DNA from: Planctomyces sp.
GTDB taxonomy: Bacteria > Planctomycetota > Planctomycetia > Planctomycetales > Planctomycetaceae
Length of the DNA stretch: 64,000 bases
Assembly: GCA_016795105.1 (NCBI GenBank)
Contig: JAEUIH010000024.1
Coordinates: 28,111-92,110 of the forward strand
Direction: 5' to 3'
Of this stretch, positions 1 through 9,929 are shown in pieces (the first letter of the stretch is position 1; every line of letters begins with the position of its first letter). The position numbers and the translations under genes are program-made. The notes under the pieces were generated by a model, which ran no database searches, was not told where the DNA came from, and saw nothing but the letters and a program-made list of their open reading frames with translations.

Positions 1-159
1 TTTGACAATGGTCTGAATGTCAACACAACCACATTACAGGCTGTCTTCCCAATACTGCAGGAAGATACATTGATGGCAAATTTCGGATTTGAGTTTCCAA
101 GAAACTACTGTGAAGCCCATCGCCGATCGAAGCCACTTTGTCAATTGTGGGCGATGTGA
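1..159 (+). CDS. 3' end of an unidentified gene
   Basis: An open frame enters from the left edge and stops at a TGA ending at 159, giving about 52 residues. It ends in a stretch with two cysteines in a basic context (NYCEAHRRSKPLCQLW). That is loosely like the Fe-S cysteine tail of HhH-GPD/endonuclease III proteins, but the match is too short to name. It could equally be non-coding. From 160 to 386 I see no gene, only the region downstream of the convergent sulfatase. Confidence 0.25.
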   Translation, partial: FDNGLNVNTTTLQAVFPILQEDTLMANFGFEFPRNYCEAHRRSKPLCQLWAM

Positions 160-386
160 AGGCCCAGCTCATGTTCATTCAGCCAGTCAATCAAAAAGGA
201 TCCGGGAACCGGGAAGATTCGACTGGAACCGCTCGTTGGAAGCGTCCTTTTCCTGAATGAAAGCCTGTTTGTAATCCCTCTCTACGCGCACCACATGTCT
301 TTTGCCGGAAAGCCCGAGTCCGGAACCATCAATCGAGGGTTTGCTCGATTATTCGTGAACTACAACGTTCCAGTCACAAAGAAACT

Positions 387-2000
387 TTATTTTTCCGGAC
401 GTGGCGTCAGCGTGCCTCCCTTTTGCCGAGGTGGAAACTCTTTCAGAGTTGCCATGTGTGCTGCAATCGCATCCTGGACCTGACCACCCCAGGCAACCCC
501 CAGCTTCATCGCAATATCGTTGTTCTTCTGTCCGTCGTGACGTTCAAACGGATCCATGCGAAGATTAAACACCAGAGCGGCTGGTTTCTGATAATCGAAA
601 AAGCCATCACGAGTCTGAAAGTGAGATTTCCAGTTTCCGATGCGAATTGCGCACATCTCGGCTTCGTTGTAGAAGTACACGATATTTCGAGCCGAAGGGG
701 CATCACTGGTCCAGTGCTCGAGATTATTGACGCCATCAATGTATACGTTTTGAGATGTTCGCAGTTTCTTAGCGACATCAGGAACACCGGCGGCAGCCGC
801 CAGGGAGGTAAAGACGTCCAGATGTTCCTGAATTCCATTGGATACTTTGCCCGCAGAAATCTTCGCTGGCCAGCGAACAAGAAACGGAACCCGAACTCCA
901 CCTTCCCAGGTCGTTGCCTTCTCACTGCGGAATGGCGTCGATCCACCATCGGGCCACCAGGATGCCATCGCCCCGTTGTCAGTTGTGTAAATGACGATTG
1001 TGTTTTCGGCAATCTTCAGGTCATCGAGAGACTTCAGGAGCTCTCCGACCTGCATGTCATGCTCGATCATGCCGCTGCCGTAAACGTCCAGCTCAGATGA
1101 ATGTGGTGCTGCAAGTTTCTCCCGGCCCGGACGCAGATGAGTGTAGATATGCATTCGACTCGGTGCGTACCACGCAAAGAATGGTTCACCAGCCTTTGCT
1201 GCATTTCCGATAAAGTCTTTCGTGCGGTTCAGAAACTCATCATCAACCGTTTCCATCCGCTTGCGAGTTAGCGGTCCCGTGTCCCGGATCGTCTGCTTGC
1301 CAACCCGACCAAAACGACCATCCACGGTTTCGTCATCCTTGTCTGACGCTTTGCAGTCCAGAACTCCACGAGGTCGATACCGTTCATCAAACCCTTTGTC
1401 TTTTGGCCAGTCACCGAGTTCGGGTTCCTCTTCGGTGTTGAGGTGATACAGGTTGCCGAAAAACTCATCGAAGCCATGCACGGTTGGCAAATGCTCGTTA
1501 CGGTCACCCAGGTGATTTTTTCCAAATTGTCCGGTTCTGTATCCCTGTCCCTTCAGTACCTCGGCAAGTGTTGGATCGCGGCCGTCCAGACCAATCGGTG
1601 AACCAGCCATCCCAACCGTCGTCAGCCCGGTGCGAATCGGAAGTTGCCCGGTAATAAAGGCCGCCCGTCCCGGAGTGCATGTGGGCTGAGAATAATGATC
1701 TGTGAACAACATCCCTTCTTTGGCAATTCGATCGATGTTCGGCGTCGGAACCATCATCCCGTGGCTGTAAACACCAACGTTCCAGTAGCCAACATCGTCG
1801 GGCATGATTACGAGGATGTTGGGCTTCGCCGTTCTGTCGTGCCTGGCAGTCACTGCCTCATCCGACGACTCTCCAGCGACTCCGGTTATGGTCAACAGAA
1901 GGAAGGCTGCGAGCCATAAGGTCCAGCCGTGCCCAACTCCCGGGGAACTCAGGTTTTTGCTGAATACGGGGATGCCGACCATAAGAGTGCTCCATCGCAC
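387..2000 (-). CDS. Arylsulfatase (formylglycine S1-type)
   Basis: A 537-residue exported sulfatase. It has a hydrophobic N-terminal segment around residues 28-43, then the metal-binding block NILVIMPDDVGYWNVG (Asp68/Asp69) and the active-site signature CTPGR with Cys108. In this family that cysteine is converted to formylglycine by FGE. A later 'TTDNGA' stretch supplies further metal ligands. Members cleave sulfate esters from polysaccharides or small aryl sulfates in the periplasm; the substrate cannot be read from sequence. The start is uncertain, since the first 25 residues before the hydrophobic segment are long for a signal peptide. The gene stands alone and is convergent with whatever lies left of it. 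Confidence 0.9.
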   Translation of the reverse strand: MRWSTLMVGIPVFSKNLSSPGVGHGWTLWLAAFLLLTITGVAGESSDEAVTARHDRTAKPNILVIMPDDVGYWNVGVYSHGMMVPTPNIDRIAKEGMLFTDHYSQPTCTPGRAAFITGQLPIRTGLTTVGMAGSPIGLDGRDPTLAEVLKGQGYRTGQFGKNHLGDRNEHLPTVHGFDEFFGNLYHLNTEEEPELGDWPKDKGFDERYRPRGVLDCKASDKDDETVDGRFGRVGKQTIRDTGPLTRKRMETVDDEFLNRTKDFIGNAAKAGEPFFAWYAPSRMHIYTHLRPGREKLAAPHSSELDVYGSGMIEHDMQVGELLKSLDDLKIAENTIVIYTTDNGAMASWWPDGGSTPFRSEKATTWEGGVRVPFLVRWPAKISAGKVSNGIQEHLDVFTSLAAAAGVPDVAKKLRTSQNVYIDGVNNLEHWTSDAPSARNIVYFYNEAEMCAIRIGNWKSHFQTRDGFFDYQKPAALVFNLRMDPFERHDGQKNNDIAMKLGVAWGGQVQDAIAAHMATLKEFPPRQKGGTLTPRPEK

Positions 2001-2202
2001 ATGAAGGATAAAAGATGTGTAAAAAACTGTTTCTGAATTGGTCCGCAGGAATTTCCAGCAGTCACCGTCGTGCTTTCGTTTTTCTGCTGGAATGAATCAT
2101 ACGAATTTTTTCGACTACTTCACTCTGCTGAACGACAATCCCTGGGGGATCCTGTCAGCCTCAGCGTTCCCTGGCAAGCTTTCCGAAAGCTGCACAGACA
2201 AA

Positions 2203-2286
2203 TCACTCGCCGTATCCAGAGTCTATTGTACCAATCATGATGATGGTGACGAACTCTATTGCCACACCAATGACGATGCCGATCAT
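2203..2286 (-). CDS. Possible 27-residue membrane peptide
   Basis: An ATG frame of 27 codons encodes an almost uninterrupted hydrophobic helix (MIGIVIGVAIEF...) ending in a short polar tail (DSGYGE). A strong Shine-Dalgarno, GGAGG, lies about nine bases upstream of the ATG. Small single-helix membrane peptides are easily missed in annotation, and the ribosome binding site is the main reason to take this one seriously. I recognise no family, and chance remains possible. Confidence 0.35.
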   Translation of the reverse strand: MIGIVIGVAIEFVTIIMIGTIDSGYGE

Positions 2287-2327
2287 CTTTGAGTCCCTCC
2301 GTGAGGTCACGAAACGCCCGTGATAAC

Positions 2328-2348
2328 AACCGCCCAGATTGGGCGGTT
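2328..2348. repeat. Perfect 9-bp inverted repeat
   Basis: AACCGCCCA and TGGGCGGTT are perfect complements separated by three bases (GAT), giving a stable hairpin just upstream of the possible 27-residue peptide. It has no T-run, so it is not a canonical intrinsic terminator. The rest of 2349-2720 holds no convincing gene. Confidence 0.6.
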
Positions 2349-2721
2349 CACCGTCTCCGAAAGTGGGGAAGGGCGAGCGCGAACGGCTGCCCCGGCGTTG
2401 GTGGTGTCAGCGATGGCTTTGAGGCAGGTGGCCGAATGACGGCTTCGTCAGGCCAGGCCTGTTGGGACAAGCCGCCGCAGATCGCAGGATGCAGCGGCCG
2501 TCCTCCTGCAAAGTGCCGACTGTCTCTGAAAAGCCACCATCGAAGTAGAACAACCGCGTATGTGGCTTGTTCAGGACTGGATCGCAACCAATGCGCTGAG
2601 ATGGCTTGCTTCCCCTGAGTTGGACGTGTTTTCTCCGGAGAATCACGAGGTGACATTATCCGCCAGGCTTCGCTGGTCTACGAAAGTACGTAGTTGAATT
2701 GAGTTTTCGAAGTCAATCTAC

Positions 2722-3567
2722 TCACTCACTGTATCTCGCGTTGCGATACTCCGTGGGAGTGACGCGGGTTGCGGAACGGAAGGCGCGAGTGAAAGCGCTG
2801 TGATCGCAGAAGCCGCAGGCGTGTGCGATGTTAGAAATGGTTTCGGAGGTGTCTCGAAGAAGTCTTGACGCAGCGGAGATTCGAGTTTTCGCGATGAACT
2901 GACCAGCCGTGAGTCCGAAGAGTCGTTTGGTCAATCGGGAAAGCCTTTGTGGTGTCAGCTCCGCCCGTTCAGCCAGCACTGCGGGCGTCACATCACTCGA
3001 CAAATGCTTTTCGAAATCCTGAATCGCTCGAACCAAACTTGATGGAATCTCCTGTTGTTCCAAAGGCTGTCGTATGTCCCGGGAAAATCCGATCAGCCCA
3101 ATCACACGATTGTCAGCGTCACGAACCGGCAGCTTCGTGGTCAGGCACCAGACGGGATCATGAGGACGATTCCACTGCATCTCAAGATGATCAATAATTG
3201 GCTTGCCTGTCCTCAGAACCTTCGAATCCTGCTCGAATGGAATCTGTCCAAACTCCCCAGGACAAATCTCGTTCGGTCGCTTGCCGATCACTTCCGATCT
3301 GGACCTTAAGCCATGACGAGCAACCAGCGAATTGTTGACGACGACATAGCGCCCGTCGCAGTCTTTGATAAAGAATGCAACGTCGAGAGACAAATCGAAC
3401 AACTCGGAAAGCAAACTCGAATCAATCGATCGAAGGCTTCCGGCAATGTGTTTGATCCTGGCAGGTGTCATAGGATTCAGGGATGAAGATGATGCGATTG
3501 AACTGAATGATTGCCAGACTATGCGCAGATTGATGATTCTCCGTTTGTTCGGTTCAAGAATCAACAT
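2722..3567 (-). CDS. PAS domain + AraC-family transcriptional regulator
   Basis: 281 residues. An N-terminal PAS fold (about residues 55-165) contains the typical 'DGRYVVVNNSLVARHG' and 'RDADNRVIGLIGFSRDI' segments. A C-terminal AraC double helix-turn-helix (about 180-275) contains 'ISNIAHACGFCDHSAFTRAFR' and the closing TPTEYR. PAS-AraC proteins sense a small ligand and activate a nearby operon. The gene is divergent from the enolase-superfamily gene at 3638 with about 70 bp between them, so that gene is the likely target. An in-frame Met about 32 residues in (MTPARIKH) is an alternative start that removes a poorly structured N-terminus. Confidence 0.88.
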   Translation of the reverse strand: MLILEPNKRRIINLRIVWQSFSSIASSSSLNPMTPARIKHIAGSLRSIDSSLLSELFDLSLDVAFFIKDCDGRYVVVNNSLVARHGLRSRSEVIGKRPNEICPGEFGQIPFEQDSKVLRTGKPIIDHLEMQWNRPHDPVWCLTTKLPVRDADNRVIGLIGFSRDIRQPLEQQEIPSSLVRAIQDFEKHLSSDVTPAVLAERAELTPQRLSRLTKRLFGLTAGQFIAKTRISAASRLLRDTSETISNIAHACGFCDHSAFTRAFRSATRVTPTEYRNARYSE

Positions 3568-3637
3568 GAACCTGCTGTTAAATTATCGTTGGCAGGCTTC
3601 ATACACGTTGCACACCGATTGATTTTGGCGGAATCCG

Positions 3638-4741
3638 ATGAAGATCGCTCGCATCTTTGCACACAGAGTTGATTTGCCGCTCGTTGAGGGCAGCTACAAA
3701 TGGTCCGGTGGAAAGTCTGTTTCCATCTTTGACAGCACGATCGTCGGTGTCGAAACGGAATGCGGACTGATTGGATATGGTGAAGTGTGTCCGCTGGGGC
3801 CGTTTTATCTTCCGGCATACTCCGCAGGTGTTCGTGCGGGGCTCAGGGAACTGGGGCCGCATCTGATTGGTTTCGACCCCAGAGAACTTCTCAAGCTGAA
3901 TCATCGCATGGATGCGGCTCTCAAAGGGCATCCCTATGTGAAGTCCGGGATTGACATAGCCTGCTGGGACTTGCTGGGCAAGGTGGCTCAATTGCCAGCC
4001 TGCACACTGATGGGCGGCCGTTTTGGTGAGAAGATTCGTCTCTACCGTGCCATCTCTCAGTTGCCTCCGGATGAAATGGCGGACAACGTCGCAGGTTATC
4101 GTGCTCAGGGCTACACGCGATTTCAACTCAAGGTCGGAGGCGACCCGGATCTCGACATTCAAAGAATTCGACAGGCTCGGGAAATCCTTCAGCCATCGGA
4201 TCGACTCATCGCCGACGCCAACACCGGCTGGACTCAGCACGAGGCCATGCGCGTCGTGCGGGCAGTGAGCGATCTGGACGTGTACATCGAGCAGCCCTGT
4301 CTGACGTACGAAGAATGTCTTGCTGTTCGAAGGCATACGGACAACCCGTTTGTTCTGGACGAGAACATCGATGGTCTCGACGTGCTTCTTCGAGCCAGGG
4401 CCGATCTGGCCATGGACGTTGTGAATCTGAAGATCAGCAAACTGGGAGGTCTCACGAGAACGAAACAGGTTCGGGATCTGTGCGTCAGCATGGGCATCGC
4501 CATGACGCTCGAGGACAGTTGGGGAGGCGATATCACAACGGCAGCGATTGCTCACCTGGCACACAGTACGCCTGAAGAGTTTCGCTTCACGAGTACTGAT
4601 TTCAACAGCTACGTTACCGTCAGTAATGCCAGCGGTGCTCCTCAGCGCCTGAACGGATTCATGCAAACATCTGACGCAGCGGGCCTTGGTGTCGAACCAC
4701 GATTTGAGGTGCTTGGCAAACGGCTGGTGGATGTTTTCTGA
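3638..4741 (+). CDS. Enolase-superfamily (mandelate racemase/MLE) enzyme, cis-3-hydroxy-L-proline dehydratase-like
   Basis: 367 residues, the usual length for the family. Visible features are the N-terminal capping domain ([14 protein letters not shown]), the catalytic strand 'FQLKVGG' with its lysine near residue 165, metal ligands in 'IADANTGW', 'EQPC' and 'VLDENIDG', and the second catalytic lysine in 'KISKLGG'. The late '[13 protein letters not shown]' and 'TDFNSYVT' segments resemble cis-3-hydroxyproline dehydratases and hydroxyproline-betaine epimerases, but substrate assignment from sequence alone is weak. It is likely a cytosolic catabolic enzyme, probably controlled by the divergent PAS-AraC regulator. 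Confidence 0.85.
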   Translation: MKIARIFAHRVDLPLVEGSYKWSGGKSVSIFDSTIVGVETECGLIGYGEVCPLGPFYLPAYSAGVRAGLRELGPHLIGFDPRELLKLNHRMDAALKGHPYVKSGIDIACWDLLGKVAQLPACTLMGGRFGEKIRLYRAISQLPPDEMADNVAGYRAQGYTRFQLKVGGDPDLDIQRIRQAREILQPSDRLIADANTGWTQHEAMRVVRAVSDLDVYIEQPCLTYEECLAVRRHTDNPFVLDENIDGLDVLLRARADLAMDVVNLKISKLGGLTRTKQVRDLCVSMGIAMTLEDSWGGDITTAAIAHLAHSTPEEFRFTSTDFNSYVTVSNASGAPQRLNGFMQTSDAAGLGVEPRFEVLGKRLVDVF

Positions 4742-4769
4742 TTCACCTTTTTCATGAACGCAGAATGAA

Positions 4770-5843
4770 ATGACCGCAAAACTCTGCACAGCGATTTTTG
4801 TATTCACACTGCTCACACAGTCGTGGAGCGGAGGGGCGAGCCAGGCGTCTGATTTGGTCGACAAACAGGCTGACCAATCGAAGCCAGTCAAAGTATATGT
4901 GATGTTGGGACAGTCTAACATGCTTGGCTTCGGGAGAGTCGGCCCGAAGGAAACGATTGGCTCACTGGAATTCATGGTCAAAGAGCAGGGCAGGTACTCG
5001 CATCTTGTGGATGATGCCGGGAACTGGATCACTCGGAACGATGTCCGTTACGTTCATGTCATGGATCGGCGCGGGGTTGATTACAGAAATATGGAGGACT
5101 TCAGCGACGTCCGCAACGAGTGGCTCGTTCCCAACAAGTCATTCGGGCCGGAGCTTGGTTTCGGACACGTCGTAGGGCAGTTTCACGATGAGCCAGTTCT
5201 GCTGCTCAAGGCGTGTATCGGCAACCGCAGCCTCGGCTGGGACTTGTTGCCTCCGGGCAGCGAACGGTTCGAACACGACGGAAAGATCTACGCAGGCTAC
5301 AGGGATGTTGCGAACTTCTGGGATAAGGGTACTGAACCCAAACCGGTCCCGTGGTACGCCGGTCGGCAGTACGATGCAGATACAGCTCATGCCAAAGCCG
5401 TGCTGAAGAATCTGGATAAGTATTATCCGGGCTTCGCTGGGCAGGGTTATGAGATCGCTGGCTTCGTTTGGTGGCAGGGCCACAAAGATCAAAGTGCCGC
5501 TCTGGCCGGTCGCTACGAACAGAACCTGGTACATCTGATCAAAACACTGCGTAAAGACTTCGACTGCCCGAATGCAAAATTTGTGCTTGCAACGGGCTGC
5601 GGAAATCCAGGGACCGAGGGCTTTGGAAAACAGATTGCCGAATCTCAACTGGCAGTGGATGGAGAAAAAGAGAAGTACCCTGAGTTCAAATACAACGTGG
5701 CGGCAGTTGATACTCGAGATCTCTGGCGCGATGCGACTGTCTCACCCGTGAATCAAGGCCACCATTACAATCACAATGCGGAGACGTACTACGAAACCGG
5801 CGATCGCCTTGGCCGCGCGATGGTAGAGTTGCTAAAACGATAA
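4770..5843 (+). CDS. SASA-family (sialate O-acetylesterase-like) secreted esterase
   Basis: 357 residues with an N-terminal signal peptide (hydrophobic residues about 8-18). The block-I nucleophile motif is GQSNM (YVMLGQSNMLGFG, about residue 50), and a C-terminal histidine region is 'NQGHHYNHNAETYYETGDR'. SASA/DUF303 hydrolases are SGNH-type serine esterases that deacetylate carbohydrates. The gene starts 28 bp after the enolase-superfamily gene and is followed by a second SASA gene, so all three are probably co-transcribed. The polysaccharide substrate is unknown. Confidence 0.85.
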   Translation: MTAKLCTAIFVFTLLTQSWSGGASQASDLVDKQADQSKPVKVYVMLGQSNMLGFGRVGPKETIGSLEFMVKEQGRYSHLVDDAGNWITRNDVRYVHVMDRRGVDYRNMEDFSDVRNEWLVPNKSFGPELGFGHVVGQFHDEPVLLLKACIGNRSLGWDLLPPGSERFEHDGKIYAGYRDVANFWDKGTEPKPVPWYAGRQYDADTAHAKAVLKNLDKYYPGFAGQGYEIAGFVWWQGHKDQSAALAGRYEQNLVHLIKTLRKDFDCPNAKFVLATGCGNPGTEGFGKQIAESQLAVDGEKEKYPEFKYNVAAVDTRDLWRDATVSPVNQGHHYNHNAETYYETGDRLGRAMVELLKR

Positions 5844-5910
5844 AGAGAGTTGCTTCAGTCTTCGAGCAATAACAACGATTCGTCAAACAAGACTTCGAAA
5901 GAAGAACTCA

Positions 5911-7164
5911 ATGAAAAGCAATTGGACGTTATTTTGGGGAATGACGATGTTCATTCTCTTTTCCATCCATGAAGTGAATGCTCAGTCGAAGCCTCTTCGA
6001 GTCTTCATTCTTGCGGGGCAGTCCAACATGGAGGGGCATGCGAAGATCGATACCTTTGATTATCTCGGTGATGATCCAAAAACCGCTCCATTGCTTGCGC
6101 AGATGCGTGACTCCGACGGCAAGCCAGTTGTGTGTGAAGATGCGTGGATCTCTTATCTGACCGGCAACGAAGACGCCAACGTTATTTTGTCCGGGAAGCT
6201 GACTGCGGGCTACGGCTCAGTCTGGGGGCAGCCGCCTGGCGAGCTTGGTAACAAAATCGGTCCGGAGTTCTCCTTCGGACTCACGATGGATGCAGCTCAG
6301 GATGAGAGCGTGCTGATCATTAAGACTGCCTGGGGAGGTAAGAGCCTGCATACGGATTTCCGTCCGCCGAGCGCTGGCCCGTATCAATTGAGTTCATTTC
6401 AGATTGAGAACTACCCCAGGCAGGAAGGCCACGGCATCCCAAAAAACTTCGAACAATGGAAAATTGAGAAAGCGAAATCGACGGGTGTCTACTATCGCCT
6501 GATGATCGAGCATGTGAAACAAGTCCTCGAAGATCCCGGAAAGGTGATCCCGAACTACGATGCGAGCCAGGGCTATGAGATTGCCGGTTTCGTCTGGCTT
6601 CAGGGATTTAATGACCTTGTGGATCACCATGTCTATCCTGAACGCAACTCACCCGACCGATTTGCTCTCTATTCGGAGTTACTCACACATTTTATCCGCG
6701 ATGTTCGCAAAGATCTGAATGCTCCCGACATGCCATTTGTGATCGGTGTGATGGGCGTGGGAGGGCTCCGGGATGCCTCTATCGATATGCAGGCTTTCCG
6801 CAGCGCAATGGCCGCACCGGTAGCACTGCCGGAATTCATGGGTAACGTGACTTCTGTCGAAACCGCGCCGTTCTGGTCTGATGAACTCGACGACATCGAC
6901 AAAAAGCGAGAGAAGATCCGTCAGATGCGATACTTCCTCGACTCAATGCACAAAGATCATGCGAACGCTGACGGCCGAATGACTCAGGATCAGAAGGACG
7001 AATTTCTTAAGAAGTACGAAGCCGAATTGATTTCGCCGGCAGAAGTTGCTCTCTGGAAACGGGGCGCGTCCAATGCAGGCTACCATTACCTTGGCTGTGC
7101 GAAAACCTTTGCTCTGATGGGCGAAGCGTTTGCGGAAGCCAACCTTAAAATGTTGGCTAAGTAA
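5911..7164 (+). CDS. SASA-family secreted esterase, second copy
   Basis: 417 residues with a signal peptide ending near 'VNAQS'. GQSNMEGH carries the serine nucleophile, 'IIKTAWGGKSL' forms the following block, and 'FVWLQGFNDLVD' is typical of the planctomycete branch. The C-terminal 'ASNAGYHYLGCAKTFALMGEAFA' carries the presumed catalytic histidine. It is only distantly related to the preceding SASA gene, but it matches the protein at 22158-23957 nearly end to end, apart from a large domain inserted in that homologue. Confidence 0.85.
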   Translation: MKSNWTLFWGMTMFILFSIHEVNAQSKPLRVFILAGQSNMEGHAKIDTFDYLGDDPKTAPLLAQMRDSDGKPVVCEDAWISYLTGNEDANVILSGKLTAGYGSVWGQPPGELGNKIGPEFSFGLTMDAAQDESVLIIKTAWGGKSLHTDFRPPSAGPYQLSSFQIENYPRQEGHGIPKNFEQWKIEKAKSTGVYYRLMIEHVKQVLEDPGKVIPNYDASQGYEIAGFVWLQGFNDLVDHHVYPERNSPDRFALYSELLTHFIRDVRKDLNAPDMPFVIGVMGVGGLRDASIDMQAFRSAMAAPVALPEFMGNVTSVETAPFWSDELDDIDKKREKIRQMRYFLDSMHKDHANADGRMTQDQKDEFLKKYEAELISPAEVALWKRGASNAGYHYLGCAKTFALMGEAFAEANLKMLAK

Positions 7165-7333
7165 CACGCAATGAAGTAATGCCGCTGGGGCTATCCCGGT
7201 GGAAAATGACCTTTGCACTGACCCGTTAACGTGTGACGTGCTGATTGCAGGAACCTGTAAACCATCGAATTATGGTCGGCGGTCAAACGTCTCTTGAAAT
7301 GTCAAATGGCAGACCGCTGCGAAAACAATCACT

Positions 7334-9745
7334 ATGAAATCCATTACGTCACTCTTTTCGACCACCGCCATATGGCTGAGCATTACTTTGCTGGCCTCAG
7401 CCGCGCCTGATGAAAAAGGTCCGAAGAATCCAGATTTTACAGCGGGTGACGTCATCTCGGCGGAGGCAAAGCACGACTGGAATCTTGGTCCGACCGGCTT
7501 GCGTGGTTGGATGTTCTGTGACAAACTCGTGACAACCGATGCGCGACAGATCGCGATCACAGCCGTTGATGATGGTTCGCCGGCAGACGGAGTAATTGCC
7601 GTTGGTGACGTAATTCTTGGTGTCGGTGGCAAACCGTTCTCCTTCGACCCTCGGACAGAGTTTGGACGTGCGATTACAGCGGCAGAGTCAGACAGTGGCG
7701 GCGGTCGACTTGTTCTGACTCGGTGGCGCTCCGGGAAAACGGAAGACGTCACGTTGACGTTGCCGGTCCTTGGATCATTTAGCACCACGGCACCGTTTGA
7801 TTGTCCAAAGTCACAGCGCATCCTTACCAGGGGGCTCAAAGCACTCGCAACGCGCATGGCAGAACCGGACTATGCCGAGGTGACAGATCCGATCCCGCGG
7901 AGTTTGAACGCACTGGCCCTTCTGGCCGGTGGCGAAGCCTCTGACCTGCCATTGGTTCAGCGTGAAGCCCAGTGGGCGGCCGACTTTCGTACGGACGATT
8001 TCAGAACATGGTATTATGGATATGTGATGATCTTTCTGGCCGAATACAAAACGGCTACAGGTGATGATTCTGTGCTTCCCGGGCTTCGGCGACTGGCAAT
8101 GGAAGCCGCCAAAGGCCAGAGTGCGGTTGGCTCATGGGGGCACACATTTGCGCTGCCAGATGGACGACTGCGGGGCTACGGAATGATGAATTCTCCCGGA
8201 CTACCGCTCACAATCGGGCTTGTTCTGGCCCGGGACGCGGGTGTTGAAGCCCCGGAAATCACGCACGCTGTTGAACTCAGCTCAAAGCTCCTTCGCTTCT
8301 ATACTGGAAAGGGAGCCGTACCCTATGGCGATCATGCCGCGTGGACAGAAACTCACGAAGACAATGGCAAGTGCGGAATGGCTGCCGTACTCTTCAATTG
8401 TCTTGGCGAATCTCAGAGTGCGGATTACTTCACACGGATGGCGGTCGCGTCACATGGCAATGAGCGCGACTGTGGTCACACGGGTAACTACTTCAATCTG
8501 CTGTGGTCATTGCCCGCGATCGGTCAGGCGGGTCCTCATGCAACAGGAGCCTGGATGCAGGAATTCGGCAGTTGGTATCACGACCTTGCGAGACGCCACG
8601 ATGGAACATTCACACATCAAGGTCCACCCGAGCCCGACCACGACAGCTATCACGGCTGGGATGCCACAGGTGCTTACCTGCTCGCTTATTCGCTCCCACT
8701 CAGAAAAATCAGACTGACCGGTAAAATGCCAGGCGTGGTTCAGACACTGTCGCCGGAGATGGCTCAGAGCATCATCGCTGACGGTCGGGGATGGGACAAC
8801 AAAGATCGCAAAAGCTTCTATGAACAATTGACGGATACCGAACTGGTTGAGCGTCTCGCATCCTGGTCGCCCATTGTACGTGAGCGAGCTGCGATGGCGA
8901 TCTCGTGGCGGAAAGATCCACCGATATCCGACGTCATCGCTTTGCTGGATTCAGACAGTGTGGATGCTCGAATCGGCGCTTGTCAGGCGCTGGAGGAGTT
9001 ACGAGGAGATGCGGCACCTGCTGTTCCGCAGCTTCTCCCTGCACTCCGGCACGAAGATCTCTGGCTGCGTGTCCGAGCCGCATCAGCACTCGCGGCCATC
9101 GGAAAGCCCGCCGTTTCAACGCTGCCGGAATTACTTGATCTGATTGCTCGTGCCCCGTCGCCGGAAGACCCAAGAGGTATGGAGCAACGGTTCGTCGCGT
9201 TTGCCGTATTTGGCCGGCTGCTGCCTCGACTACAGTCATTTGATGAAATCGACAAGGACCAGCTTCTGACAGCGATCGCTCAGGGGCTTCAGAACCAGGA
9301 TGGTCGTGCCCGCAGTGAAATCAGTGATGTTTATGGGCGCCTCAGCTATCAACAGATTCGGCCTCTGTTGCCAGCGATCCTGGAAGGTATCAAAACGCCT
9401 GCACCCAGCGGCGAGATGTTTGCCGATGGCGTGCGGCTGAACGGCTTGAAAGTGCTGGCATCTCATCACATCGAAGAAGGCATGCAGGCCGCTGCTGACT
9501 ATTTGCGCACTCAGAACCCGTGGGCCAGCGAACATCGAACTCCGGAGATTCTGGCAGTGTTTGAAGCCTATGGTGCCGAAGCCCGTGTCATCATCCCTCA
9601 CCTCGAAGAAACGGCGGCCATTTTTGATAAGGGTGAAGTCGATTTCCCGAGAAACCTGAGCAAGCAGAAGGCCAGGGCCGTCCGCGACGCCATCCGAAAG
9701 ATCAAGTCGGCACAGGATCATCCGGAACTCAGGTCCCTGAAGTAG
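7334..9745 (+). CDS. DUF6288-like protein with PDZ and HEAT repeats
   Basis: 803 residues. A signal peptide ends near 'LLASAAPDEK'. A PDZ-like domain (about 50-130, 'GLRGWMF...GSPADGVIAVGDVILGVGG') is followed by a central region rich in glycine/histidine motifs ('GHTGNYFNLLWSLPAIG') matching what I recall as DUF6288. Four or so HEAT-type repeats follow from about residue 500 (e.g. 'DARIGACQALEEL', 'RVRAASALAAIGKPA'). It is presumably periplasmic and scaffold-like. The family has no established reaction. It lies downstream of the SASA genes but 169 bp away, so co-transcription is uncertain. Confidence 0.75.
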   Translation: MKSITSLFSTTAIWLSITLLASAAPDEKGPKNPDFTAGDVISAEAKHDWNLGPTGLRGWMFCDKLVTTDARQIAITAVDDGSPADGVIAVGDVILGVGGKPFSFDPRTEFGRAITAAESDSGGGRLVLTRWRSGKTEDVTLTLPVLGSFSTTAPFDCPKSQRILTRGLKALATRMAEPDYAEVTDPIPRSLNALALLAGGEASDLPLVQREAQWAADFRTDDFRTWYYGYVMIFLAEYKTATGDDSVLPGLRRLAMEAAKGQSAVGSWGHTFALPDGRLRGYGMMNSPGLPLTIGLVLARDAGVEAPEITHAVELSSKLLRFYTGKGAVPYGDHAAWTETHEDNGKCGMAAVLFNCLGESQSADYFTRMAVASHGNERDCGHTGNYFNLLWSLPAIGQAGPHATGAWMQEFGSWYHDLARRHDGTFTHQGPPEPDHDSYHGWDATGAYLLAYSLPLRKIRLTGKMPGVVQTLSPEMAQSIIADGRGWDNKDRKSFYEQLTDTELVERLASWSPIVRERAAMAISWRKDPPISDVIALLDSDSVDARIGACQALEELRGDAAPAVPQLLPALRHEDLWLRVRAASALAAIGKPAVSTLPELLDLIARAPSPEDPRGMEQRFVAFAVFGRLLPRLQSFDEIDKDQLLTAIAQGLQNQDGRARSEISDVYGRLSYQQIRPLLPAILEGIKTPAPSGEMFADGVRLNGLKVLASHHIEEGMQAAADYLRTQNPWASEHRTPEILAVFEAYGAEARVIIPHLEETAAIFDKGEVDFPRNLSKQKARAVRDAIRKIKSAQDHPELRSLK

Positions 9746-9746
9746 T

Positions 9747-9926
9747 ATGACGAACAGTACGATGCCGCGATTCTATATCGCATCCCTCTTCGTGTGTCAT
9801 GCCACGGAGCAGCCGACGATCGTCCACATGCTTGCCGACGATCTGGGCTGGGGCGATTTCGGTTGTTACAATTTGCGATCCTCTGTCTGCACACCCACGC
9901 GTTAAGCCATGCTCACCGGACGATAA
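9747..9926 (+). pseudogene. Remnant of a sulfatase N-terminus
   Basis: One reading frame carries unmistakable sulfatase landmarks: 'TIVHMLADDLGWGDFGCYN', then after a missing stretch of about 30 residues 'SVCTPTR', a TAA where the conserved Ser codon belongs, 'AMLTGR' and another stop. So the formylglycine-site region is present but the gene is internally deleted, interrupted and cut off just before the S9 peptidase start. It begins 1 bp after the preceding gene. No rest of the sulfatase is nearby. Confidence 0.75.
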
Positions 9927-9929
9927 TCC

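Noticed and set aside
423..1100. Long plus-strand frame opposite the sulfatase
   Set aside because: It is antisense to a clearly conserved sulfatase, has no family features, and is explained by codon bias of the real gene.
2348..2656. 102-codon minus-strand frame
   Set aside because: No start context, no recognisable protein pattern, and overlapped by equally long frames on the other strand.
3599..5032. 477-codon minus-strand frame
   Set aside because: It covers the enolase-superfamily gene and the start of the SASA gene; composition is that of an antisense shadow.
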